Below, one piece after another: positions 1 through 8,345 of a DNA stretch of 64,000 bases; position 1 is the first letter of the stretch; each line of letters opens with the position of its first letter. This DNA comes from Flavobacterium psychrotrophum (GTDB lineage Bacteria > Bacteroidota > Bacteroidia > Flavobacteriales > Flavobacteriaceae). The notes beneath the pieces were generated by a model. It saw only the letters and a list, made by a program, of their open reading frames with translations, made no database searches and was not told the DNA's origin. The stretch lies in NCBI RefSeq assembly GCF_003403075.1, contig NZ_CP031557.1, positions 1,054,001 to 1,118,000 of the forward strand, in the 5' to 3' direction. The translations under genes were made by a program, and so were the position numbers.

Positions 1-1238
1 GATATGATACGCCCTTTAGAAAGCGGAATATATTCGCCATACTCCTTAATAACGTCAATAACCTTTTGGCCTTCTTTAGGGTTGATGCCGCTTTGGGTAT
101 AATAACCTATTTTAATAGTGTCGCCGTGTACTACCTTACCGCCATCTACCGGCAGGTTTTGGGTAATCATGTTCAAAAAGGTAGACTTACCGGTACCGTT
201 CTTACCGATGATGCCTATGCGTTCGCCTTTTTTAAAGTTGAAGCTAAAATTATCCAGTATAACCTTATCGCCAAACTTCTTAGATATGTTGTGCAGCTCT
301 ATGATCTTGCTGCCTATGCGTTCCATGTTTATTTCGAGCTCCACCACGTGTTCTTTGCGGCGGCTCTGGGCTTTTTCCTTGATTACGTAGAAGTCATCCT
401 GACGTGATTTACTTTTGGTAGTACGTGCCTTAGGCTGGCGGCGCATCCACGAAAGCTCTTTTACAAACAGGTTTTGAGCCTTGTCTATACTGGCATTTTC
501 TGCCGCTATACGTTCTTCTTTCTTTTGAAGGTAGTAGCTGTAATTGCCTTTGTACTGGTACAGCTTACCATTTTCAAGTTCTATAATTTCGTTACATACG
601 CGCTCTAAAAAGAAACGGTCGTGCGTAACCATAAACAGCGTAATGTTTTCTTTGGCAAAATAATTCTCCAGCCACTCAATCATTTCCAGGTCAAGGTGGT
701 TGGTTGGTTCATCCAGTATCAGCAGGTCGGGCTTATTGATGAGTATGATAGCCAGCGAAAGGCGTTTGCGCTGTCCACCGCTCATGTTTTTAACCTTCAG
801 CTTAAGGTCGTCCATCTTTAGCTTGCTCAGGATCATTTTGTATTGCGACTCAAAATCCCAGGCGTTAAAAACCTCCATACGCTCAAAAGCCTTTTGGTAA
901 GCTTCGGCATCGTCAGGATTTTCCAGCGCTTTTTCGTAAGCTTCTATAACGTGCAGTATCTCACTGTCAGAGGCAAAAATACTTTCCTCAATGGTAAGTT
1001 CAGGATCCAGGTTAGGCTCCTGGCTCAGGAACTCCATCTTGATTTCTTTACGCATTACAACCTGTCCGGTATCGGGCGTATCGTCACCATTGATTATTTT
1101 AAGGATACTGGTTTTTCCGCTACCGTTTTTGGCTACAAAAGCAATCTTCTGGTCTTTGTTGATACCAAAAGATATGTTTTCAAAAAGGGTACGCTCGCCA
1201 AATGATTTGGATATGTTTTCTACTGAAAGGTAATTCAC
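1..1238 (-). CDS. ABC-F family ATPase (partial, C-terminus beyond left edge)
   Basis: This is a soluble protein with two ATP-binding cassettes and no membrane segments, as in ABC-F proteins, most of which act on the ribosome. The first cassette has Walker A GKNGSGKTS near residue 37, signature SGGQ and Walker B LLILDEPTNHLD. A basic linker follows, then the second cassette begins with Walker A GKNGTGKST. The second signature and Walker B lie off the window. I start it at a GTG (bases 1236-1238) because the family N-terminus MNYLSVENISKSFGE begins exactly there and no ATG fits. The subfamily (Uup-like or another) cannot be fixed from this part. Confidence 0.93.
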   Translation of the reverse strand, partial: MNYLSVENISKSFGERTLFENISFGINKDQKIAFVAKNGSGKTSILKIINGDDTPDTGQVVMRKEIKMEFLSQEPNLDPELTIEESIFASDSEILHVIEAYEKALENPDDAEAYQKAFERMEVFNAWDFESQYKMILSKLKMDDLKLKVKNMSGGQRKRLSLAIILINKPDLLILDEPTNHLDLEMIEWLENYFAKENITLFMVTHDRFFLERVCNEIIELENGKLYQYKGNYSYYLQKKEERIAAENASIDKAQNLFVKELSWMRRQPKARTTKSKSRQDDFYVIKEKAQSRRKEHVVELEINMERIGSKIIELHNISKKFGDKVILDNFSFNFKKGERIGIIGKNGTGKSTFLNMITQNLPVDGGKVVHGDTIKIGYYTQSGINPKEGQKVIDVIKEYGEYIPLSKGRII

Positions 1239-1320
1239 GCTTACTAAGTTTTGTGCAAAAATAACTTTTTAAAACCAAAGTATTACCTTTATTTTTTCAC
1301 TCAGAAGAATATGTTTTTAT

Positions 1321-1420
1321 CACAAAAGGCACGGTGATTTTCACAAGGAACACGAAGCTGCATAGATAATATTTGTACACAAAGCTTTGTGTTCCTTGTG
1401 TTTTCCTTGCGGCCTTTGTG
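1321..1420. repeat. Imperfect palindromic intergenic repeat
   Basis: The 248-base gap between the ABC-F start and the next gene holds an imperfect palindrome. Bases 1342-1358 pair with 1384-1400 (16 of 17), and an outer pair, 1321-1330 with 1411-1420, extends it. Its wording, around GCTTTGTGttCCTTGTG, resembles repeats near 15022 and 60869. No coding potential is seen. Confidence 0.7.
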
Positions 1421-1486
1421 GTAAAATTCTCGTAAAATTCTTAATTCATAATCTGAAATTTATAATTTTACAGAAATGCCTGAATC

Positions 1487-2578
1487 ATGAAATCCACTCC
1501 GTTTTATACAAAGCTTGCGCACATTAGCATCAGTATCCTTGCCATAGGCCTTATTGCCGTATTGGGCAAAAGTATACTGGCTCCGCTAATTATAGCATTG
1601 TTGTTTGCGCTGCTGCTGATACCGTTTGCCGGATTCTTAGAGCGTAAGCTCAGGTTTCCGAGGGCTATGGCGGCATTTGTGGTATTGCTTGTGCTTATAG
1701 GGGCGGTTAGCGGACTTGTGGTGCTGTTGGGTAGCCAGCTGTCTGAATTTGCACAGGAACTCCCTGCTTTCCAAAAACAGCTTATGGTGTCGCTGGAAGG
1801 GTTGCAGCACTGGATATCAGAATCGTTTAATATTAATAACCGACAGCAGGCCGCCTACATTAACCAAACCGCCGAAACCGCTTTAGGCCACGGTACAGAG
1901 CTGATAGGTACAACGTTACTTTCGTTATCATCATCATTATTGTTCCTGGTTTTTATCTTTTTATATACATTTTTCCTGCTCATGCACCGCAGCCTGTTGC
2001 TGCGCTTTGTGGTAGCGCTGTTTAGCGACCACCACAGCCCGGTAGTGTATGAGGTTGTAGAGCGCATTCAATACATCATCCGTAAATATATTGTGGGGCT
2101 GTTGTTGCAAATGGCTATAGTATCTGTATTAACCTGTACGGCGTTTATGCTGCTGGGTATTAAGTACGCCTTTTTGCTTGGCCTGCTTACGGGCATACTA
2201 AATGTAATACCGTATGTAGGCATTTTTATATCGCTGCTGCTCTCTGTACTTGTAACCTTTGCAACCGGAGACACGGCGCACGTACTGTTTGTATTTATTG
2301 CCATTGTGTGCATACATCTTGTTGATGGCAACTATATTATGCCAAAAATTGTAGGTAGTAAAGTAAAGCTCAACACGCTTACGGCGGTACTTGGACTGGT
2401 GCTTGGCGAAATGCTTTGGGGTATTACAGGTATGTTCCTGGCAATACCGGTTATTGCCATTGCTAAAGTAATTTTCGACAGGGTAGACGGACTTAAACCC
2501 TGGGGCATGGTGCTTGGAGAAGATGAACCTGCCACCCAGTCTCAAATTCCTGCCGATGAAGAATTGCCTGTGGAGTAA
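1487..2578 (+). CDS. AI-2E family (PerM/YdiK-like) membrane transporter
   Basis: This 363-residue polytopic membrane protein fits the AI-2E exporter/PerM family in length and pattern. There are two N-terminal helices (about residues 10-55), a third near 60-85, a soluble stretch around 90-135, then a cluster of C-terminal helices containing the family-like motif GILNVIPYVG near residue 240 and GNYIMPKIVGSKVKLN near 285. The C-terminal tail is short and acidic. Family members have been linked to autoinducer-2 export or sodium/proton exchange, so the substrate cannot be read from sequence. The gene stands alone, and a strong inverted repeat starts 6 bases after the stop. Confidence 0.9.
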   Translation: MKSTPFYTKLAHISISILAIGLIAVLGKSILAPLIIALLFALLLIPFAGFLERKLRFPRAMAAFVVLLVLIGAVSGLVVLLGSQLSEFAQELPAFQKQLMVSLEGLQHWISESFNINNRQQAAYINQTAETALGHGTELIGTTLLSLSSSLLFLVFIFLYTFFLLMHRSLLLRFVVALFSDHHSPVVYEVVERIQYIIRKYIVGLLLQMAIVSVLTCTAFMLLGIKYAFLLGLLTGILNVIPYVGIFISLLLSVLVTFATGDTAHVLFVFIAIVCIHLVDGNYIMPKIVGSKVKLNTLTAVLGLVLGEMLWGITGMFLAIPVIAIAKVIFDRVDGLKPWGMVLGEDEPATQSQIPADEELPVE

Positions 2579-2583
2579 TTTTT

Positions 2584-2645
2584 AGCCACGAACTTCACGA
2601 ATTGAAACAAATTCTAATTAGTGAAAATTCGTGAAGTTCGTGGCT
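2584..2645. repeat. 20-bp perfect inverted repeat (GTGAAGTTCGTGGCT type)
   Basis: Arms 2584-2603 and 2626-2645 are perfectly complementary over 20 bases with a 22-base loop. No T-run follows, so it is more likely a dispersed repeat than a classical terminator, although it may stop transcription of the upstream gene. A degenerate relative of one arm appears at about 2692-2720. The rest of the 377-base gap (2579-2955) is AT-rich and has no gene. Confidence 0.75.
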
Positions 2646-2906
2646 GAAACATTTCCGTTCAAAATAATTGAGTGAGAAATTTTAAGCCGGTGATCTGTGA
2701 AAATTTGTGAAATTCGTTGCCTAACAAAAGTCTTAACTTGTACTGAACTTACTCTTTCAGTAAACGCTGTAAATTATATACATTTTTACATCCGGAATTT
2801 TCAGTCTTTTTAAAAATCAAACAACTGAAAATCAGGTATGGTATTTTTTGAAAATACTCCGCACTGAAAAAAAACGCGAAATAAAATTACAGAATGTGGA
2901 AAATCT

Positions 2907-2936
2907 AAAACCTGCTAAATTGCTATAGCAGGTTTT
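2907..2936 (-). terminator. Hairpin terminator after DUF1624 gene
   Basis: A 10-bp stem (AAAACCTGCT, 2907-2916, with 2927-2936) lies 20 bases beyond the stop of the leftward gene. On the minus strand the hairpin ends in a T-rich stretch. Confidence 0.7.
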
Positions 2937-2955
2937 GAGTGCAAAATGTTAAATT

Positions 2956-4140
2956 TTAGATGTAGCTCAGCCACCATTTTTTGTGCGTGCTTTTATATCG
3001 GTCATACCATCGGCACGGAAAATAGCATAGCACCAAAACCCCTATCCAAACCACGTATGTATACCCAAGATTAAACCCGAAATTTTCGTTAGGACGGAAG
3101 CCAAAATTCTGCGGAAGCGTAAAAAGCTGGTCGGCAGTAAAACCCTGTATAAAATATAGCGCAACACACAGTAAATGAATTACATATATGTGAAGCATAT
3201 AATAAAAGAACGGTACACGCCCAAACGTATTCATTATACTGTAAATACCCCTGATATGTACATTCTCCAGCGCTGCAAGTGCCAGTAATGCAGGGCCTAA
3301 GGTCATGCAGGCATAAGCCAGAGATGGTGGGTACTTTGTAACATCGAGTATTGATAATAAGGTAAATAACGTGTCTTTTTGTTCGCTCCAGTGTTTGGGG
3401 TCGCCATAGCTGTTGTTAATTCTTAATAATACAAAGAAAGTAATAAGCAACAGCCCGGCAGATACCAGCCTGCGCTGACGTAGCTGTGGTGTAACTGTTT
3501 GTGTATTAAACCATTTGCCTATGCTGTAGCCCAATAACATAATGCCTGTCCAGGGTAGTATGGCATACCCGGCCATTACTTGCACAGTGCCTACTTTGTA
3601 CAGGCTAAAGTCGGTCATTAGCAGGAAGTTAAAAGCTGTATGTGCTTCAGGGTCAGGGTAGGTATAATAGTCCGTAAGGTTGTGCAGGAGTGTAATGCCA
3701 ATTCCCGTTACAACAGCAACCCAGTAGGGGCAAAGTATTAATGCAGAGAGTATTACCATGCTCCACCCAATGGCCCAGATGACCTGTAAAAAGAAGAAAT
3801 TAAAAAATGGGTTAAAACTCCACCCAAAGCCTACAATGGTTAGTTCCATCAAGACTAGCCATAACCCGCGTGTAAGCAGGAATTTAGCCAGCTCTTCCTT
3901 TGTTTTTCTAAGGCTTTGCAGGTAGATTGAAATTCCGGACAGAAACACAAACGCAGGGGCGCAGAAGTGGGTTATCCATCTGGTAAAGAACAGTATGGGT
4001 GTAGTGGTTTCAAGATTTAACGGGTCCTGTGTTACGGCATCAATATGAAAGTAATCGCGGGTATGGTCCAGCGCCATTAGCGCCATGATGATACCACGCA
4101 GTATGTCGATGCTTAGTATCCGTTTTTTGATGGTGTCCAT
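2956..4140 (-). CDS. DUF1624 / heparan-alpha-glucosaminide N-acetyltransferase-like membrane protein
   Basis: This 394-residue integral membrane protein has about ten hydrophobic helices. It opens with the family hallmark RILSIDILRGIIMALMALDH at residues 7-26 followed by TRDYF, and has the AFVFLSGIS motif near residue 63. These are features of the DUF1624/HGSNAT group of membrane acyltransferases, relatives of acyltransferase-3 proteins, which move acyl groups across membranes onto sugars. The acceptor here is unknown. It is a single leftward gene with its own terminator, and no polysaccharide genes are nearby to suggest a pathway. Confidence 0.85.
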   Translation of the reverse strand: MDTIKKRILSIDILRGIIMALMALDHTRDYFHIDAVTQDPLNLETTTPILFFTRWITHFCAPAFVFLSGISIYLQSLRKTKEELAKFLLTRGLWLVLMELTIVGFGWSFNPFFNFFFLQVIWAIGWSMVILSALILCPYWVAVVTGIGITLLHNLTDYYTYPDPEAHTAFNFLLMTDFSLYKVGTVQVMAGYAILPWTGIMLLGYSIGKWFNTQTVTPQLRQRRLVSAGLLLITFFVLLRINNSYGDPKHWSEQKDTLFTLLSILDVTKYPPSLAYACMTLGPALLALAALENVHIRGIYSIMNTFGRVPFFYYMLHIYVIHLLCVALYFIQGFTADQLFTLPQNFGFRPNENFGFNLGYTYVVWIGVLVLCYFPCRWYDRYKSTHKKWWLSYI

Positions 4141-4385
4141 AAGTCATTGGTTAATGACCGTAAATGTAATGAAATGGTTTGACTGATGGTTAGTTTAAGC
4201 ACAATTATGGATGTTTGGGCGTATTTTACCTGAAATTTTGTCATTGAAAATGAGGTGTTTATTTATTATAACTGTCTTTTTGTCTGTAAAAACGTCATTT
4301 TGTCATTGTTTTTTACGATGGTATAAAACTTGACTATTACTAAACAAATCAATAAGATTTCTAACAATATAAAAGTAATAAACAC

Positions 4386-4811
4386 ATGAACTTAGTAAGA
4401 AGAAACCACGCGGCATTTCCTAACACAATGGACGAATTTTTTAAAGATATTTTAGGAGGTACACAATTGCAACAACGCGCTATACCGCCTGTAAACATTA
4501 AAGAAACAGAAAATAATTTTCAGGTTGAATTAGTAGTGCCTGGCTTTAAAAAAGAAGCTTTTAACATTGAAGCAGATAATGGTAAGCTAACTATTTCGGC
4601 TGAAGTAAAGGTAGAAGCCACAGAGCAGATAGAAGGTAAATATACCCGTAAAGAGTTTACGCACAGTTCGTTTAAAAGAGTATTTACATTGCCGGATACT
4701 ATTAATGATGAGGCCATTAATGCCGCTTACAACGATGGTATCTTAACAATATCACTTCCTAAAAAAGAGGAAGCACTGCCTAAGGCAAAAAGAGCGATAG
4801 AGATTTCATAA
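4386..4811 (+). CDS. Small heat-shock protein, Hsp20/alpha-crystallin family
   Basis: This 141-residue ATP-independent chaperone has the alpha-crystallin domain at about residues 38-130. Visible hallmarks are PPVNIKETENNFQVELVVPGF at the start of the domain, the ISAEVK strand, a YNDGILTISLPKKEE segment near the end, and a C-terminal IEI (I-x-I/V) motif used for oligomer assembly. Length is typical. It is monocistronic: the 245-base upstream gap is AT-rich and a GC hairpin with a T-run follows the stop. I found no clear heat-shock operator such as CIRCE. Confidence 0.95.
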   Translation: MNLVRRNHAAFPNTMDEFFKDILGGTQLQQRAIPPVNIKETENNFQVELVVPGFKKEAFNIEADNGKLTISAEVKVEATEQIEGKYTRKEFTHSSFKRVFTLPDTINDEAINAAYNDGILTISLPKKEEALPKAKRAIEIS

Positions 4812-4841
4812 TGATGATGATTGGTTAATTGGTTGGAGAAG

Positions 4842-4865
4842 GCGCCCTGTAATGGGGCGCTTTTT
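4842..4865 (+). terminator. Rho-independent terminator after Hsp20
   Basis: A GCGCCC/GGGCGC stem (4842-4847 with 4855-4860) is followed directly by TTTTT. It lies between the rightward Hsp20 gene and the leftward small membrane-protein gene ending at 4866. Confidence 0.85.
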
Positions 4866-5078
4866 CTATTCTGTAACCAGTTCATTTTCAGTTTCTATAT
4901 ATTCGGGCTTAAAAGCGGAACGCAGCAAATACACAAGCGATAATACACATAGTGCTGTAACAGAGGCGTGCAGGGCTATTGCCATAAAGTATATTTGTCC
5001 AGATTCCAACTCATTAAAAAGATTGTATCCTGCGATAGAAAGTATCAAAACAGTAGGGAATAATAGTAGCAGCCTCAT
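4866..5078 (-). CDS. Small two-helix membrane protein, unknown function
   Basis: A 70-residue protein with two hydrophobic segments (about residues 3-18 and 30-52) separated by a short polar loop, and an acidic C-terminal tail. I do not recognise a family. It is preferred over the overlapping forward frame because its composition is that of a real membrane protein, it starts with ATG, and it ends just short of the shared terminator. It could still be spurious. Confidence 0.55.
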   Translation of the reverse strand: MRLLLLFPTVLILSIAGYNLFNELESGQIYFMAIALHASVTALCVLSLVYLLRSAFKPEYIETENELVTE

Positions 5079-5225
5079 AATCGTTTCATTTTCAGGTTAT
5101 GGGTGCAAGTTCAGGGTTTCAAATATTAATTTTTGCCAAGCCATTCATAATAAACCGTTAAAGTTAAGCGTGTTAAAACATGGTTTAGTCGTTTTCCGAA
5201 TTTGAAATATTTGTAATTTAGGCGT

Positions 5226-5492
5226 ATGAAACTGTATGAATATAAGAAACTGAATGAGGAAGAACAGGATCGCATCCTTTGGGCAAGCGGAGAACTGATT
5301 GATGGCTGTATAGAAGGCCATGTTAAGAAATTGCTGTATGCTGTAGATAATTTTTATGTAGAGTTGTGGTGCAATGTGCTGACTAATAAGATTTTGTGGC
5401 GGCTTAGTTTTAAGCAAGGTAAACTTTTAGAAAAATACCTTGATAAATATCCTGTAGATAAGCTACTTAACAGGAGGTTTGAACGCGATTGA
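5226..5492 (+). CDS. Conserved-looking hypothetical protein, 88 residues
   Basis: A small soluble protein, rich in charged and aromatic residues, with no signal peptide or membrane segment. The N-terminal half is acidic (KLNEEEQDRILWASGELIDG) and the C-terminal half basic (LDKYPVDKLLNRRFERD). I recognise no domain. The clean ATG start, normal codon use and position in the same direction as the next gene (60 bases away) support a real gene, possibly co-transcribed with the EcsC-like/Nudix pair. Confidence 0.65.
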   Translation: MKLYEYKKLNEEEQDRILWASGELIDGCIEGHVKKLLYAVDNFYVELWCNVLTNKILWRLSFKQGKLLEKYLDKYPVDKLLNRRFERD

Positions 5493-5552
5493 GATTGCAG
5501 ATTTGTAATAGAAATTAAGAATTTCACAACAAAAATCCTTAACTTTAAGGTG

Positions 5553-6203
5553 ATGGATTTTAACGACCTCATAAAAAAACTCATGCCGCCATTTGCAGAT
5601 GTAAAGCGCGACATAGAGATTTTACGCAGCCATAACCCCGGCAGGGGCGCAAAAGAACTGGCTGCTTTATACCGTTCGCAAATACGTAGAAAATATACTT
5701 CGATAGGCGTTGTAGGTGCTTTGCCGGGGGTAATACCCGGGCTGGGTACTGTGGCGCAAATAGCGTTGGAGGCCGGAACCATTTCGGCAGATGTACTGGT
5801 TATGCTTCGGCTTATGTCTTCATTATGCTATGGTATGGGGCTTATTTATGGCCAGGACACCAAGGGGAATTTCGACGAACGCTTTACCGTGGTTTTAGGC
5901 TTATGGAGTGGGGTAGTGGTACCGGAGAAAGCGGGACTTGCGCTGGGCGACAAAATTACCGTGGAGCATTTTAACCAGCATATTACAGATCGTATCCGTA
6001 ACCGTATGAACCAAAAAATAGGACGCAAATTGGTTGTTAAATATGGTGCTAAAAGGGGAGGCGTGGCACTGGGTACTTTAATACCTTTTGGCATAGGCGC
6101 AGCTGTGGGCGGGGTATTTAATTACACTACCATGTCAAAGTTTAGCGAAGCAGCCGAAAACTATTTTAGAAATACAGATGCCAGTTATACCATAACCGAA
6201 TGA
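5553..6203 (+). CDS. EcsC-like membrane-associated protein
   Basis: A 216-residue protein with two glycine-rich hydrophobic stretches: VVGALPGVIPGLGTVAQIAL near residue 54 and a second, LGTLIPFGIGAAVGGVFNY, near residue 175. The layout resembles EcsC/DUF697-type proteins, in which such helical hairpins insert in membranes, but the assignment is tentative. I prefer the ATG at 5553 to the GTG one codon upstream. Its stop overlaps the ATG of the Nudix gene by four bases (ATGA), so the two are translationally coupled. Confidence 0.7.
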   Translation: MDFNDLIKKLMPPFADVKRDIEILRSHNPGRGAKELAALYRSQIRRKYTSIGVVGALPGVIPGLGTVAQIALEAGTISADVLVMLRLMSSLCYGMGLIYGQDTKGNFDERFTVVLGLWSGVVVPEKAGLALGDKITVEHFNQHITDRIRNRMNQKIGRKLVVKYGAKRGGVALGTLIPFGIGAAVGGVFNYTTMSKFSEAAENYFRNTDASYTITE

Positions 6204-6661
6204 AAGTAAGCGCGGGGATATTATTATACAGGCTCTCAGGGGCTGAACCTGAGTTTTTACTGGTGCATCCCGGCGGGCCTTTCTTTACTAAAAAAGATGC
6301 AGGCTGGTGGACAATACCTAAAGGCGAACCCAATACCGATGAGGATTTGCTCGCATGTGCCCAGCGGGAATTTGCCGAGGAAACCGGGTATAGCCCACAA
6401 CCTCCATTTGCACTACTGGCTGCAGTAATACAAAAGGCAGGTAAAAAAGTACATTGCTGGGCTGCTGAGGGTAACCTTGATGCTAACGCTATAACCTGTA
6501 ATACTTTTGAAATAGAATGGCCGCCACGTTCCGGCAAAGCAAAATCTTTTCCGGAGGTAGATAAAGCGGGCTGGTTTGTTTATAGTGAAGCTGTTACCCT
6601 TATTAACGAACGACAGGTTGCTTTTTTAGATGAGGCTTTGCAGTTAATCAAAAGTATGTAA
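6200..6661 (+). CDS. Nudix hydrolase
   Basis: A 153-residue hydrolase of nucleoside diphosphate-linked compounds. It contains a complete Nudix box, G-x5-E-x7-REFAEETGY, in the segment from PKGEPNTDED to REFAEETGYS (about residues 38-62), with the metal-binding REFAEE glutamates intact. The N-terminus (SAGILLYR, then FLLVHPGGPFF) matches the subgroup of small bacterial Nudix proteins related to diadenosine polyphosphate hydrolases. The substrate cannot be told. It is coupled by ATGA overlap to the EcsC-like gene and followed by a hairpin. Confidence 0.92.
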   Translation: MKVSAGILLYRLSGAEPEFLLVHPGGPFFTKKDAGWWTIPKGEPNTDEDLLACAQREFAEETGYSPQPPFALLAAVIQKAGKKVHCWAAEGNLDANAITCNTFEIEWPPRSGKAKSFPEVDKAGWFVYSEAVTLINERQVAFLDEALQLIKSM

Positions 6662-6668
6662 ATAAAAG

Positions 6669-6692
6669 AAGCTGTATCCAGAGATACAGCTT
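6669..6692 (+). terminator. Hairpin terminator after Nudix gene
   Basis: A perfect 10-bp stem AAGCTGTATC/GATACAGCTT with a 4-base loop lies 7 bases after the Nudix stop, followed by a T-rich tract. It may also serve the convergent SRPBCC gene. Confidence 0.8.
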
Positions 6693-6713
6693 TGTAATTT
6701 TTTGGCTATTTTT

Positions 6714-7505
6714 TTATTCACTCAATACCCCCGTCTCCATATATTCCTTAAAATTTTCGATGTCTTTTTGCAGCCTGCCTTCAAACAACGGACTAAATAA
6801 TTTTGCAACAGCTTCTCCCGGTTTGCCAAGCGGCGCGTGGTACGATATGGTTACCTCAATTTCGGTACTGTCTCCAAGATCAGTAAATCTTACCTTACCG
6901 TTATTATTTACGGTAGACCCCGGTATAGAGTGCCAGCTTAAAAGTTTGTTGGGTTCATCCATCAATATTTCAGCAGTCCAGCTTACCGTAGTGCCTAAAC
7001 CACCGGGTATTTTAGCTTTCCATTCGCTTATATATTCGTCAGTTTGTGTTACACTGTCCAGGTGTTTCATAAACATGGGGATGTTTTCCAGTTGTCGCCA
7101 GGTATTATAAACCTCATCTACAGGGCGGTTTATGGTAAGCGATGTGTTTATTACTATGTTTTCGCCTTTAGCTGCCTGTGTATTTTCTATAGCATCATAG
7201 GCAGGGCAGTAGCCACTAATGCCCCTAAACAACATAGTACCGCCGGTAATGCCTTCGGTTATTTTACGCTTATCGTCTTTTTTAAAGGCGCGGTACAGCA
7301 GGTAACCGCCTGCCAGTATCATTAAAATTCGTTCGGGAGTGCTTACATTAACACGAAGCCCCGGCACAATGCTTTTTTTACCTTTATGCAGGTAACTATC
7401 AGCTTCGGTAGCATTGCTGACAGATGCATAACGGTTAGGATCGGTACCCGACGGATCATATTTGCTGAAATTTCTTTTTGCTGTGTGGTTTGCAGTAAGT
7501 CCCAT
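6714..7505 (-). CDS. DUF2892-like segment plus SRPBCC (cyclase/dehydrase-like) domain protein
   Basis: A 263-residue protein. Residues about 1-50 are polar and probably disordered. Residues about 50-100 form a short hydrophobic DUF2892/YgaP-like region (NVSTPERILMILAGGYLLYR, then GGTMLFRGISGYCPAYDAI). Residues about 115-258 form an SRPBCC/START-like fold (INRPVDEVYNTWRQLENIPM near 128), a helix-grip domain that binds lipids or other hydrophobic ligands. The same arrangement is common in Bacteroidetes and stress-related loci elsewhere. It is a single gene; the ligand is unknown. Confidence 0.85.
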   Translation of the reverse strand: MGLTANHTAKRNFSKYDPSGTDPNRYASVSNATEADSYLHKGKKSIVPGLRVNVSTPERILMILAGGYLLYRAFKKDDKRKITEGITGGTMLFRGISGYCPAYDAIENTQAAKGENIVINTSLTINRPVDEVYNTWRQLENIPMFMKHLDSVTQTDEYISEWKAKIPGGLGTTVSWTAEILMDEPNKLLSWHSIPGSTVNNNGKVRFTDLGDSTEIEVTISYHAPLGKPGEAVAKLFSPLFEGRLQKDIENFKEYMETGVLSE

Positions 7506-7685
7506 AATTTTTGTTATTAGTTGTAAGTCATGAAATTACGGCTTTGCACGAAGTAAAAGTCGTAAGGCTATGGTAAAATACTCTTAATGCAATTATAAAT
7601 TTAGTTTGGTTTATTGTGCGCGCATAGCTTTTTTAACCATTAATTATGTATTCATCATAAAGTTATTGTAAAAGCCTTAAATTTC

Positions 7686-7716
7686 TTTGCTGTGCCTGTG
7701 CTCTATGGTAATTTTA
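7686..7716 (+). promoter_or_regulatory. Bacteroidetes-type promoter for the secreted 165-aa protein
   Basis: TTTG (7686-7689), 19 bases, then TAATTTTA (7709-7716) matches the TTTG/TAnnTTTG pattern at 11 of 12 consensus positions counting only fixed bases loosely. It would give a leader of roughly 65 bases, which contains an imperfect hairpin around 7737-7770. Confidence 0.5.
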
Positions 7717-7788
7717 CATAAAAGAAAACACACTTCTGTCAGGCTGTATCTGGGGATCAGTCTGACGGAATTTTAAAAAAACTTAGCC

Positions 7789-8286
7789 ATGAAAAAGTTA
7801 CTACTACTATTGTTTTGCCTACCCGCTTTGGCACAGACCGGGTTTAAGGCCGATGGAAAAGACATCATCTGGCAAAAATCGTTTAGTGCAGAAAATGCCA
7901 ATATTGTTGCCATACTAGACAGGACACCAAACCTTAAAGTTGCGGGCTTTATGGATAATCTATACAGGGGTAAAGCCCTTGAGGTTAAAAACACCTGCGA
8001 GGGCGGTACCGGCCTTATGGAAAACCCTGTAAAATTTGAATTTACAATACTTACAGATCCTGCGGGTTATGTAGTAAAAGTGCGTAACCTGAAGATCATA
8101 GAAAAATACGGACCCATGCAGGCGAAGACTATGGCAAACCCCGCCGAAAAATATTTTATGGATGAAGGAACAGTAAAAACTGATGGTATTGCTCAGCAAA
8201 ACATGGAGTGCCTCAACAATTTTTTTACAGCCATGTTTAGTGCTCCTCCAGAAGTTACCGAGCCCACAGCGCTTACAAGCAATTAA
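7789..8286 (+). CDS. Secreted protein of unknown function
   Basis: A 165-residue protein with a clear signal peptide (MKKLLLLLFCLPALAQ, cleavage after residue 15 or so) and a mature domain of about 150 residues with alternating strands and helices. Two cysteines sit at CEGG and MECL and could form a periplasmic disulfide. I recognise no family with confidence; small Bacteroidetes periplasmic domains such as DUF4468 look similar in size and layout. It is a single gene with its own candidate promoter and a strong shared terminator. Confidence 0.8.
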   Translation: MKKLLLLLFCLPALAQTGFKADGKDIIWQKSFSAENANIVAILDRTPNLKVAGFMDNLYRGKALEVKNTCEGGTGLMENPVKFEFTILTDPAGYVVKVRNLKIIEKYGPMQAKTMANPAEKYFMDEGTVKTDGIAQQNMECLNNFFTAMFSAPPEVTEPTALTSN

Positions 8287-8307
8287 TAAACTACTGCTAT
8301 TATATCT

Positions 8308-8345
8308 AAAAAGTCCCGTAAGCTTTAAAGCTTGCGGGACTTTTT
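8308..8345. terminator. Bidirectional terminator between convergent genes
   Basis: A nearly perfect palindrome (AAAAAGTCCCGTAAGCTTT and its complement, one G-T position) with T-runs on both sides separates the rightward secreted-protein gene from the leftward membrane-protein gene. Confidence 0.9.

Noticed and set aside
66..1233. Several forward reading frames of 60-120 codons opposite the ABC-F gene
   Set aside because: They are antisense shadows of a strong ABC-F coding frame with intact motifs; their products are not protein-like.
4240..4385. Housekeeping promoter for Hsp20 (TTTG-N19-TATAAAAC)
   Set aside because: The spacing fits but the -7 element lacks the TTTG half, so I do not list it.
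4852..5205. Forward frame of 117 codons overlapping the small two-helix membrane protein
   Set aside because: It begins in the Hsp20 terminator hairpin and lacks membrane or soluble protein character; the reverse frame is more plausible.
5354..5782. Reverse frame of 142 codons over the 88-residue gene and the EcsC-like gene
   Set aside because: It crosses two rightward genes with better codon patterns and clean starts.
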